Assembly (NCBI GenBank): GCA_963713085.1
Contig: CAVQKQ010000019.1
Coordinates: forward strand, 62,001-126,000
Reading direction: 5' to 3'
From: PFJX01 sp963713085
GTDB taxonomy: Bacteria > Pseudomonadota > Gammaproteobacteria > Burkholderiales > Thiobacillaceae
Length of the DNA stretch: 64,000 nt
Part shown: positions 49,466-57,510 of the stretch, piece by piece
Layout: every line of letters begins with the position of its first letter
How positions within the stretch are numbered: the stretch's first letter is position 1
Notes under the pieces: generated by a model
What the model was told of the DNA's origin: nothing
Seen by the model: the letters and a program-made list of their open reading frames with translations, nothing else
The model's database searches: none
Translations under genes and position numbers: made by a program

Positions 49466-50308
49466 ATGCAGCTCTATAGCCGTCGCCTCCTCATCAACCG
49501 CCTCGGTATCGGCCTGTCCATGATCGCCATGGCGTTCGGGCTGGCGGCATTGCTGTGGATACTGTGGACCCTGTTCTCGAAAGGCTTCGCGGCCCTGAGC
49601 TGGGATTTCTTTACCCAGGACACCCCGGCACCGGGGACTGCAGGTGGCGGCCTGCGCAACTCCATCGTCGGCACCATCCTGATCATCGGCGTGACCACTT
49701 TCGTGTCGACGCCCATCGGTATCCTGGCCGGCATTTATCTGGCGGAATTCGGCGCCACATCAAAATTCGCGGCCACCACCCGTTTCGTCACCGACATCAT
49801 GCTGTCGGCACCCTCCATCGTCATCGGCCTGTTCGTCTATGCCTTGATGGTGGCGACCCTGGGTGGTTTCTCCGGTTGGGCGGGATCGGTGGCCCTGGCG
49901 CTGATCGCCATTCCGGTGGTGGTGCGGACCACGGAAAATATGCTCCGGCTGGTCCCCCCAACCCTGCGGGAAGCGGCCTTCGCCGTAGGCGCGCCGCATT
50001 GGCGTGTGTCCCTGAGCGTCACCCTGCGCGCGGTCAAGGCAGGCGTGGTAACCGGCGTTCTGTTGGCCATCGCGCGGGTGACCGGAGAAACCGCGCCGCT
50101 GTTGTTTACCGCCCTCAACAACCAGTTCTTCAGCACGGACATGTCGAAACCGATGGGCAACCTGCCGGTGGTGATCTTCCAATTCGCCATGAGTCCCTAC
50201 GACAACTGGATTAACCTGGCCTGGGGGGCGGCGTTGTTGATCGCGCTGGTGGTGCTCGCGATCAACATCGGTGTGCGCGTCGTGTTCCGCTCCAAAGAAC
50301 CCCTTTAA
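49466..50308 (+). CDS. pstA: Phosphate ABC transporter permease PstA
   Basis: 280 residues, six membrane spans. Motifs: FVSTPIGILAGIYLAEF, SAPSIVIGLFVYALMV and the coupling loop LLAIARVTGETAPLLFTAL. 17 bases after pstC. Confidence 0.95.
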   Translation: MQLYSRRLLINRLGIGLSMIAMAFGLAALLWILWTLFSKGFAALSWDFFTQDTPAPGTAGGGLRNSIVGTILIIGVTTFVSTPIGILAGIYLAEFGATSKFAATTRFVTDIMLSAPSIVIGLFVYALMVATLGGFSGWAGSVALALIAIPVVVRTTENMLRLVPPTLREAAFAVGAPHWRVSLSVTLRAVKAGVVTGVLLAIARVTGETAPLLFTALNNQFFSTDMSKPMGNLPVVIFQFAMSPYDNWINLAWGAALLIALVVLAINIGVRVVFRSKEPL

Positions 50309-50323
50309 TTCCCGGAGTTTTCC

Positions 50324-51106
50324 ATGTCCGACCATAACATCCGAATCACGGAAGAAGCCGCTCTCAAGGTCCGGAACCTGGATTTTTACTATGGCGACTT
50401 CAAGGGCCTGAACAACAACAACCTCGATATTGCCCGCCACAAGGTCACCGCCTTCATCGGTCCGTCAGGTTGCGGAAAATCGACCCTGTTGCGCACATTC
50501 AACCGCATGTACGATCTTTACCCCGGCCAGCGGGCCGAGGGCGAGATCCTGTTCAACGGCAAGAACATCCTCGATAAGAAGCAGGACGTGAACCTGGTTC
50601 GCGCCAAGATCGGCATGGTGTTCCAGAAGCCGACGCCTTTTCCAATGACCATTTACGAAAATATCGCCTTCGGCGTGCGGCTCTACGAAAAAATGTCGAA
50701 ATCCGAGATGGACGACCGGGTGGAGTGGTCCCTGCGCAAGGCCGCGCTCTGGGAGGAGGTCAAGGACAAGTTGCAACAGAGCGGCCTGTCCCTTTCCGGC
50801 GGCCAGCAGCAACGGCTCTGTATCGCGCGGGCGGTGGCGGTCAAACCGGAAATTGTGCTGCTGGATGAGCCGACATCGGCACTGGATCCTATCTCGACGG
50901 CCAAGGTCGAGGAATTGATCAACGAGTTGAAGAGCGAATACACCATCGCCATCGTGACCCACAACATGCAGCAGGCCGCGCGGATATCCGATTACACCGC
51001 CTTCATGTACATAGGTGAACTGATCGAATTCGGCCCCACGGATGAGTTGTTTGTGAAACCCAAGGTGAAGCAGACCGAGGATTACATCACCGGCCGTTTC
51101 GGCTGA
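50324..51106 (+). CDS. pstB: Phosphate ABC transporter ATPase PstB
   Basis: 260 residues. Walker A GPSGCGKST, signature LSGGQQQRLCIARA, Walker B IVLLDEPTSALDP, His switch VTHNMQQAARISD. Drives phosphate import. No phoU gene follows in the window, which is unusual for a pst operon but not unknown. Confidence 0.97.
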   Translation: MSDHNIRITEEAALKVRNLDFYYGDFKGLNNNNLDIARHKVTAFIGPSGCGKSTLLRTFNRMYDLYPGQRAEGEILFNGKNILDKKQDVNLVRAKIGMVFQKPTPFPMTIYENIAFGVRLYEKMSKSEMDDRVEWSLRKAALWEEVKDKLQQSGLSLSGGQQQRLCIARAVAVKPEIVLLDEPTSALDPISTAKVEELINELKSEYTIAIVTHNMQQAARISDYTAFMYIGELIEFGPTDELFVKPKVKQTEDYITGRFG

Positions 51107-51281
51107 TTTCCTCAGCAACCGGCAGGCGCATGGCGTAGCGTGGGGGGAGAGGCTGGGCGGGTCCGGCGTGATGCCAATCCCCAGTGGTAATATGACTGAA
51201 ACACAAGGGTGCCTGTAGTCCAGTATCATCCTGACGCGGACAAGAATCGACTATCCGCATTCTTGGCAAGGGTTCAACACC

Positions 51282-51524
51282 ATGGCGAATGCAGTCAAAT
51301 CCATAGCGAAATTCGTGAGTAAGAACCAGGATGACGAATCGGTGCTCATCCTGCGGGAACTCTGCGATGCCCTGGAATTGGGCAAGTCCTTTGAGCTGGC
51401 ACGGCTTTATGACCTGCCGCCCAAGGCATTTGAACTGGCCATGGATCTTCTCTCCGAATGGCGTTTCGACAGGCATGTGACCGAACGTCGCTTCTCCAAG
51501 TATTTCGAGCAATCAGAAGATTGA
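51282..51524 (+). CDS. Small protein of unknown function
   Basis: 80 residues beginning MANAVKSIAKFVSKNQDDES. Acidic and basic residues alternate in a helical pattern (ILRELCDALELGKSFELARLYDLPPKAFELAMDLL); no membrane segment or signal. I do not recognise the family. It lies between pstB and tpiA in its own space with codon use like its neighbours, so it is probably a real gene. Confidence 0.65.
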   Translation: MANAVKSIAKFVSKNQDDESVLILRELCDALELGKSFELARLYDLPPKAFELAMDLLSEWRFDRHVTERRFSKYFEQSED

Positions 51525-51584
51525 TCGCGCTTGGCGGCCCACCTTGTGGGCTGTGTCGGCAGCGGCCATGCTGGACAACTGTAA

Positions 51585-51613
51585 TTGACCGGCGCCGCCC
51601 TGCGCACTATCAT
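51585..51613 (+). promoter_or_regulatory. tpiA-secG promoter
   Basis: TTGACC (51585-51590), 17 bases, TATCAT (51608-51613): 5 of 6 matches in each box. Located 27 bases before the tpiA ATG. Confidence 0.72.
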
Positions 51614-51639
51614 CCACAGCTTTCTTCCAGGGGGTCCTC

Positions 51640-52386
51640 ATGCGTCGCAAACTCGTTGCCGGCAATTGGAAAATGCACGGTACTCTGGCTGAAAACGATG
51701 CGCTCCTATCAGGAATTCTGGCGGGCATGGGCGACGTCAAGGCGGATGTCGCGGTTTGCGTGCCGTATCCCTACCTGGCACAGGTCCAGGCCAAGCTGAA
51801 CGGCAGCAGGATTGCCTGGGGCGCCCAGAATATGAGTCAGCATGGCAAAGGGGCGTTCACCGGTGAGGTGTCCGCCGCCATGTTGAAGGATTTCGGTTGC
51901 ACCTTCGTGATCGTCGGCCATTCCGAGCGTCGCGCCATCTATGGCGAAAACGATGCCGTAGTGGCGGAAAAATTCGCCGCGGTCCAGGCGGCTGGCCTGA
52001 AGCCGATATTCTGTGTCGGAGAGACCCTGGAAGAGCGCGAGACCGGTGTGACGGAAGTCGTGGTCGGACGCCAGATAGATGCGGTAATTGCGAAGTCCGG
52101 GGTGTCCGCCTTGGCGAACTCGGTCATGGCCTACGAACCTGTTTGGGCCATCGGCACCGGTAAGACCGCTACGCCCGAGCAGGCCCAGGCCGTCCACGCC
52201 TTCATTCGTGGCAAGATCCGGGCTCTGGATGCACAGGTCGCCGAGAACCTGGTTATTCAATACGGTGGTAGCGTCAAGGGTGGCAATGCCTCTGAGCTTT
52301 TTGGTCAGGGTGATATCGACGGCGGCCTGATCGGCGGCGCGTCACTGATTGCTGATGAGTTTCTTGCCATATGCCGGGCGGCATGA
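51640..52386 (+). CDS. tpiA: Triosephosphate isomerase
   Basis: 248 residues. Interconverts DHAP and glyceraldehyde-3-P, used in glycolysis and the Calvin cycle. Catalytic residues in AGNWKMHG (Lys), GHSERR (His) and AYEPVWAIGTGK (Glu); phosphate loop YGGSVKGGNA. secG follows by 22 bases. Confidence 0.97.
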   Translation: MRRKLVAGNWKMHGTLAENDALLSGILAGMGDVKADVAVCVPYPYLAQVQAKLNGSRIAWGAQNMSQHGKGAFTGEVSAAMLKDFGCTFVIVGHSERRAIYGENDAVVAEKFAAVQAAGLKPIFCVGETLEERETGVTEVVVGRQIDAVIAKSGVSALANSVMAYEPVWAIGTGKTATPEQAQAVHAFIRGKIRALDAQVAENLVIQYGGSVKGGNASELFGQGDIDGGLIGGASLIADEFLAICRAA

Positions 52387-52408
52387 GGCGAGTGTCGAGG
52401 TAAAATAA

Positions 52409-52750
52409 ATGGAATTTATCGTTTGGATTCTGCACCTGCTCGTGGCCGCGACGGTGGTCGGTCTGGTGTTGCTGCAACACGGCAAGGGCGCGGACATGGG
52501 GGCCGCATTCGGCGGCGGTTCATCCGGTAGCCTGTTCGGTGCTACCGGGTCCGCCAACTTCTTGTCCCGTACCACGGCAGTGATGGCTGCGCTGTTTTTT
52601 TCGACCAGTCTGGGTTTGACTTATTTCTCCGGCTCCAAGCACGGCAAGGTTGCCACGCCGATCGAGCAGCCTGCGCAGCCGATCCAGCCGCAGCCCGAGC
52701 CGAGCCTTCCGCCGGCGAACGCGGACAAGGCGGGGGCGATCCCCAAGTAA
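52409..52750 (+). CDS. secG: Protein translocase subunit SecG
   Basis: 113 residues, two membrane spans (about 2-20 and 55-72) with GADMGAAFGGGSSGSLFGATG between them. Pro/Gln-rich C-terminal tail. Part of SecYEG. tpiA-secG-tRNA-Leu is a conserved order. Confidence 0.95.
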   Translation: MEFIVWILHLLVAATVVGLVLLQHGKGADMGAAFGGGSSGSLFGATGSANFLSRTTAVMAALFFSTSLGLTYFSGSKHGKVATPIEQPAQPIQPQPEPSLPPANADKAGAIPK

Positions 52751-52779
52751 GGTTTCTGACATCTGACGATGTCGCATAT

Positions 52780-52864
52780 GCCGACGTGGTGAAATTGGTA
52801 GACACGCTGTCTTGAGGGGGCAGTGACGAAAGTCGTACGAGTTCGAGTCTCGTCGTCGGCACCA
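52780..52864 (+). tRNA. tRNA-Leu (GAG)
   Basis: 85 nt with long variable arm and encoded CCA. Anticodon in CTTGAGGGG; acceptor GCCGACG/CGTCGGC. Lies between secG and the complex I operon, as in E. coli and many proteobacteria. Confidence 0.96.
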
Positions 52865-52899
52865 TCGAATTTGTTTATGTGCAGGCGGAATCAATTAAT

Positions 52900-52926
52900 A
52901 ACCCATTGATATCAATGGGTTTTTTA
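52900..52926 (+). terminator. Terminator after tRNA-Leu
   Basis: The perfect palindrome ACCCATTGATATCAATGGGT (52901-52920) followed by six T separates the tpiA-secG-tRNA transcript from nuo. Confidence 0.85.
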
Positions 52927-52938
52927 TTGTCTGGTTCC

Positions 52939-52968
52939 TTGACATCATTTTCCTTAAGGGCCTAAACT
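52939..52968 (+). promoter_or_regulatory. nuo operon promoter
   Basis: Perfect TTGACA (52939-52944), 18 bases, TAAACT (52963-52968). About 45 bases before nuoA and just after the terminator. Confidence 0.7.
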
Positions 52969-53012
52969 CGCACACTTCTTGGCGGGCTGTGTGCGCGTCG
53001 TTCGGGGGATCA

Positions 53013-53369
53013 ATGCTCGATAACTATTTTCCGGTGCTGTTGTTCATCCTGGTCGGGCTGGCAATTGGTGTTGTCCCCATGATGGCAGGCGCGCTTCTGG
53101 GGCCGCACCGGCCGGATGCGGAGAAGCTTTCGCCTTACGAGTGCGGTTTCGAAGCCTTCGAGGATGCGCGCATGAAGTTCGATGTGCGCTACTACCTGGT
53201 GGCCATCCTGTTCATCCTGTTCGATCTGGAAATCGCCTTTCTATTCCCGTGGGCCGTGGTGCTGGAAGACATCGGTCTGTTCGGATTCCTGGCCATGGTG
53301 GTCTTTCTGGGTATCCTGGTGGTGGGCTTCGTCTACGAGTGGATGAAGGGCGCCCTGGATTGGGAATGA
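53013..53369 (+). CDS. nuoA: NADH-quinone oxidoreductase subunit A
   Basis: 118 residues, three membrane spans. ATG at 53013 (GGGGG ribosome site) chosen over an in-frame start at 52989. Motifs: EKLSPYECGFEAFEDARMKF and the acidic LFDLEIAFLFPWA. First gene of the complex I operon. Confidence 0.95.
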   Translation: MLDNYFPVLLFILVGLAIGVVPMMAGALLGPHRPDAEKLSPYECGFEAFEDARMKFDVRYYLVAILFILFDLEIAFLFPWAVVLEDIGLFGFLAMVVFLGILVVGFVYEWMKGALDWE

Positions 53370-53379
53370 GCACAAGCGT

Positions 53380-53856
53380 ATGAGCATCGAAGGCGTACTC
53401 GAAAAAGGTTTCGTCACCACCACGGTGGATGCCGTCGTCAACTACACCCGTACCGGTTCCCTGTGGCCCATGACCTTCGGTTTGGCCTGTTGCGCCATCG
53501 AGATGATGCAGGCCGGCGCATCCCGGTATGACCTGGACCGCTTCGGCATCGTGTTCCGCCCCAGTCCGCGCCAGTCGGACCTGATGATCGTGGCCGGCAC
53601 CCTGTGCAACAAGATGGCGCCGGCTTTGCGCAAGGTTTACGACCAGATGGCCGAGCCCCGCTGGGTGTTGTCCATGGGTTCCTGCGCCAATGGCGGCGGC
53701 TATTACCATTATTCCTACTCCGTGGTGCGCGGCTGCGACCGCATCGTACCCGTGGACGTCTATGTGCCCGGCTGTCCCCCGACTGCGGAGGCCCTGCTCT
53801 ACGGCCTGATCCAATTGCAGAAGAAGATCCGCCGCACCAATACCATCGCCCGCTGA
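53380..53856 (+). CDS. nuoB: NADH-quinone oxidoreductase subunit B
   Basis: 158 residues. Carries the terminal N2 [4Fe-4S] cluster: tandem Cys in FGLACCAIEMM, then GSCANGGG and VPGCPPTAEA. The same cluster site is kept in the HyfI-like protein at 15.8 kb. Confidence 0.97.
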   Translation: MSIEGVLEKGFVTTTVDAVVNYTRTGSLWPMTFGLACCAIEMMQAGASRYDLDRFGIVFRPSPRQSDLMIVAGTLCNKMAPALRKVYDQMAEPRWVLSMGSCANGGGYYHYSYSVVRGCDRIVPVDVYVPGCPPTAEALLYGLIQLQKKIRRTNTIAR

Positions 53857-53872
53857 TCAGGATCCGAACGAC

Positions 53873-54472
53873 ATGCCGCTGACCCCGGAAGTACTGCTTT
53901 CGCGCCTACAGGATGCCTTGGAGGACAAGCTCGTATCCAGCAAAGTGGCCTTGGGTGAAGTGACCCTGGAGGTGGCGGCCGCCGACTGGCTGGAGGTCTG
54001 TCTGGCCTTGCGGGATGAACCGGGCCTGGCCTTCGATACCCTCATAGACCTGTGCGGGGTGGACTATTCCGCCTATGCTGATGGCGCCTGGGAGGGCGCG
54101 CGGTTCGCGGTGGTCATCCACCTCCTGTCCGTGGTGCGCAACCACCGCGTGTCTGTGCGGGCCTTCTGCCCCGACGACGAGTTGCCGCTGATCGCCTCCT
54201 TGGTAGACATCTGGCCCGGGGTGAACTGGTTCGAGCGGGAGGCCTTCGACCTGTTCGGCATCGTCTTCGAGGGCCATCCCGACCTGCGCCGCATCCTCAC
54301 CGACTACGGCTTCATCGGCCATCCGTTCCGCAAGGATTTCCCCTTGTCCGGCCATGTGGAGATGCGCTACGACCCGGAACTCAAGCGGGTGGTCTATCAG
54401 CCGGTCAGCATCGAGCCGCGCGAGGTGACGCCCCGCATCCGGCGCGAAGACAATTACGGCGAGGTGGGGTGA
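53873..54472 (+). CDS. nuoC: NADH-quinone oxidoreductase subunit C
   Basis: 199 residues. 30-kDa subunit with the signature WFEREAFDLFGIVFEGHPDLRR and DYGFIGHPFRKDFPL. Separate from nuoD, unlike the fused E. coli NuoCD. Its stop overlaps the nuoD start. Confidence 0.96.
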   Translation: MPLTPEVLLSRLQDALEDKLVSSKVALGEVTLEVAAADWLEVCLALRDEPGLAFDTLIDLCGVDYSAYADGAWEGARFAVVIHLLSVVRNHRVSVRAFCPDDELPLIASLVDIWPGVNWFEREAFDLFGIVFEGHPDLRRILTDYGFIGHPFRKDFPLSGHVEMRYDPELKRVVYQPVSIEPREVTPRIRREDNYGEVG

Positions 54473-55737
54473 TGGCCGAGATCCGCAACTACACCCTCAA
54501 CTTCGGCCCCCAGCATCCCGCCGCCCACGGCGTCCTGCGCCTGGTGCTGGAACTGGATGGCGAGGTGGTGGTGCGCGCCGACCCTCACATCGGCCTGCTG
54601 CACCGCGGCACCGAGAAGCTGGCGGAGCACAAGACCTTCCTCCAGTCCGTGCCTTACATGGACCGTCTGGACTACATGTCCATGATGATGAACGAGCACG
54701 CCTACTGCATGGCCATCGAGCGCCTGCTGTGCATCGAGGTGCCTGAGCGGGCGCAATACATCCGGGTGATGTTCGACGAGTTGACCCGCATCCTGAATCA
54801 CCTGCTCTGGCTGGGCACCCATGCGCTCGATATCGGCGCCATGACCGTGTTCCTGTATGCCTTCCGGGAGCGGGAAGACATCATGGACATCTACGAGGCG
54901 GTCACCGGTGCCCGCGTGCACGCGGCCTACTACCGGCCCGGCGGCGTCTACCGGGATCTGCCCGATCGTATGCCCCAGTACCTGGCCTCCCAGGGGAAGA
55001 ACGAATCCGACATCCGGCGCCTGAACGAGAACCGCCAGGGCAGCGTGCTCGACTTCATCGAGGATTTCTCGAACCGCTTCTTCGGCTATGTCGACGAGTA
55101 CGAAACCCTGCTGACCGACAACCGCATCTGGAAGCAACGCACGGTCGGTATCGGCGTGATCACGCCAGAGCGGGCCAAGGCGCTGGGTTTCACCGGACCC
55201 ATGATCCGCGGCTCCGGAATCGTCTGGGACCTGCGCAAGATGCAGCCCTACGAGGTGTACGACAAGCTCGATTTCGAGATTCCGGTCGGCCGCACCGGCG
55301 ACACCTACGACCGCTATCTGGTGCGCATGGAAGAGATGCGCCAGTCCAACCGCATCATCCAGCAATGCGTGGCCTGGCTGAAGGCGGATTATGCCAAAGG
55401 TGCCGGTCCGGTGATCGTCGACAACCACAAGGTCGCCCCCCCCGCCCGCGAATCCATGAAGTCCAACATGGAAGAGCTGATCCACCACTTCAAGCTGTTC
55501 ACCGAAGGCATGCACGTGCCGGAGGGCGAGTGCTACGCGGCGATCGAGCATTCCAAGGGTGAATTCGGCGTGTATCTGATATCGGACGGCGCCAACAAGC
55601 CCTACCGCCTCAAGCTGCGCGCGCCCGGTTTTTCGCATCTAGCCGGCCTCGACGAACTCTCCCGCGGTCACATGCTTGCTGACGTGACGGCCCTCATAGG
55701 CAGCCTGGATATCGTGTTCGGCGATATAGACAGATAA
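54472..55737 (+). CDS. nuoD: NADH-quinone oxidoreductase subunit D
   Basis: 421 residues. 49-kDa subunit forming the quinone site with NuoB. Motifs: NFGPQHPAAHGVLR, DPHIGLLHRGTEKL, SNMEELIHHFKLF and the C terminus DIVFGDIDR. The ATG at 54472 overlaps the nuoC stop; a GTG one codon earlier is equally possible. Confidence 0.97.
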   Translation: MAEIRNYTLNFGPQHPAAHGVLRLVLELDGEVVVRADPHIGLLHRGTEKLAEHKTFLQSVPYMDRLDYMSMMMNEHAYCMAIERLLCIEVPERAQYIRVMFDELTRILNHLLWLGTHALDIGAMTVFLYAFREREDIMDIYEAVTGARVHAAYYRPGGVYRDLPDRMPQYLASQGKNESDIRRLNENRQGSVLDFIEDFSNRFFGYVDEYETLLTDNRIWKQRTVGIGVITPERAKALGFTGPMIRGSGIVWDLRKMQPYEVYDKLDFEIPVGRTGDTYDRYLVRMEEMRQSNRIIQQCVAWLKADYAKGAGPVIVDNHKVAPPARESMKSNMEELIHHFKLFTEGMHVPEGECYAAIEHSKGEFGVYLISDGANKPYRLKLRAPGFSHLAGLDELSRGHMLADVTALIGSLDIVFGDIDR

Positions 55738-55752
55738 GCGACAGGTAACGAA

Positions 55753-56226
55753 ATGCTTTCAACGGAATCCCTCGCCCTCATCGACCAGGAAGTCGCCAAG
55801 TACCCGGCCGGCCAGAAACAGTCCGCCGTCATGAGCGCCCTGCGCATTGCCCAGATCGAGAAGGGCTTTCTGGCCAAGGACACCATCGAGTTCGTGGCCG
55901 GCTACCTGGAGATGCCCGCCATCGCCGTCTACGAGGTCGCCACCTTCTACAACATGTACGACCTGGCACCGGTGGGCCGCAACAAGGTTACCCTCTGCAC
56001 CAACCTGCCGTGCCAGTTGCAGGGCGCCGACCAGGTGGCCGAGCGTATGCGGGCCAAGCTGGGCATCGGCTTCGGCGAGACCACGCCGGACGGCCGCTAT
56101 ACCCTTAAAGAGGGCGAGTGCATGGGTGCCTGCGGCCACGGCCCACTGTGCCTGCACAACAACCACAAGATGCATGACCACCTGACGCCGGAATCGGTGG
56201 ACCAACTCCTGGACGAAATGAAATGA
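55753..56226 (+). CDS. nuoE: NADH-quinone oxidoreductase subunit E
   Basis: 157 residues. Thioredoxin-like [2Fe-2S] protein; ligands in CTNLPC and CMGACG. Overlaps nuoF by four bases. Confidence 0.96.
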   Translation: MLSTESLALIDQEVAKYPAGQKQSAVMSALRIAQIEKGFLAKDTIEFVAGYLEMPAIAVYEVATFYNMYDLAPVGRNKVTLCTNLPCQLQGADQVAERMRAKLGIGFGETTPDGRYTLKEGECMGACGHGPLCLHNNHKMHDHLTPESVDQLLDEMK

Positions 56227-57509
56227 GTTTGAGTTCACCCGGCAAGAAAGTCTGCCTCTGGACCCTGGACCATCCCAACCCGGGTTCCTTGGCCACCTAT
56301 ACGGCCAACGGCGGCTACGAGGCCCTAAGGAAGATCCTGGCGGAAAAGACTCCGGCCGAGGAGATCATCGCCGAGGTCAAGACCAGCGCCCTGCGTGGCC
56401 GCGGCGGCGCGGGTTTTCCCACCGGCCTGAAGTGGAGCTTCATGCCCCGCTCCTTCCCGGGCAACAAGTACGTGGTGTGCAATAGCGACGAGGGCGAGCC
56501 GGGTACCTTCAAGGACCGTGACATCCTGATCTACAACCCCCACCAGTTGATCGAGGGCATGATCATCGCTGGCCACACCCTGGGCGCGGTGGCGGGCTAC
56601 AACTACATCCACGGCGAAATATTCGAGCAGTACGAATCCTGGCAGCTGGCCGTGGAAGAGGCCCGGGCCGCCGGCTTCCTGGGCAGGAACATCCTGGGCT
56701 CCGGCTGGGATTTCGACCTCCATGCCCATCTCGGCTACGGCGCCTACATCTGCGGCGAGGAAACCGCCCTGCTGGAGTCCCTGGAGGGCAAGAAGGGCCA
56801 ACCCCGCTTCAAGCCGCCGTTCCCGGCAAGCTACGGCCTCTATGGCAAGCCCACCACCATCAACAACACCGAGACCCTGGCCTCCATCCCATGGATCATG
56901 CGCCACGGCGGCCAGGCCTTCCTGGAACTGGGCAAGCCCAACAACGGCGGTCCCAAGATCTTTTCCGTTTCCGGCCACGTCAACAAACCCGGCAATTACG
57001 AGATCGGCCTCGGTACGCCTTTCTCCGAATTGCTCGAGATGGCCGGTGGTGTGCGCAACGGCCATAAGTTGAAGGCGATCATCCCGGGTGGCTCCTCGGC
57101 CCCGGTGTTGCCGGCCGAGGTGATGATGGACCTGACCATGGATTTCGACGCCATCTCCAAGGCCGGCTCCATGCTGGGCTCCGGCGCGGTCATCGTCATG
57201 GACGAGACCACCTGCATGGTGCGGGCGCTGGAGCGCCTGTCCTATTTCTACTTCGAGGAATCCTGCGGCCAGTGCACCCCCTGCCGCGAGGGGACCGGCT
57301 GGATGTACCGCATCATCCACCGCATCGAACGCGGCCAGGGCCGACCCGAGGACATGGACGAGCTGCTGCGCATCGGCAAGAACATCGGCGGCAATACCAT
57401 CTGCGCCCTGGGCGAGGCGGCCGTGGGGCCGGTAGCGAGCTTCGTGAAGCACTTCCGCAAGGAGTTCGAGTACCACGTCGAACACAAGCGCTGCATGGTG
57501 GGCCATTGA
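56223..57509 (+). CDS. nuoF: NADH-quinone oxidoreductase subunit F
   Basis: 428 residues. FMN- and NADH-binding subunit where electrons enter. Motifs: LRGRGGAGFPTGLKWSF, NSDEGEPGTFKDRD, GAYICGEETALLESLEG; the [4Fe-4S] ligands are in ESCGQCTPCREG with a further Cys in GNTICALGE. Confidence 0.97.
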   Translation: MSLSSPGKKVCLWTLDHPNPGSLATYTANGGYEALRKILAEKTPAEEIIAEVKTSALRGRGGAGFPTGLKWSFMPRSFPGNKYVVCNSDEGEPGTFKDRDILIYNPHQLIEGMIIAGHTLGAVAGYNYIHGEIFEQYESWQLAVEEARAAGFLGRNILGSGWDFDLHAHLGYGAYICGEETALLESLEGKKGQPRFKPPFPASYGLYGKPTTINNTETLASIPWIMRHGGQAFLELGKPNNGGPKIFSVSGHVNKPGNYEIGLGTPFSELLEMAGGVRNGHKLKAIIPGGSSAPVLPAEVMMDLTMDFDAISKAGSMLGSGAVIVMDETTCMVRALERLSYFYFEESCGQCTPCREGTGWMYRIIHRIERGQGRPEDMDELLRIGKNIGGNTICALGEAAVGPVASFVKHFRKEFEYHVEHKRCMVGH

Positions 57510-57510
57510 T

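Noticed and set aside
52901..52920. The perfect palindrome before nuoA as an operator
   Set aside because: It is followed at once by six T and lies after tRNA-Leu, so a terminator explains it better.
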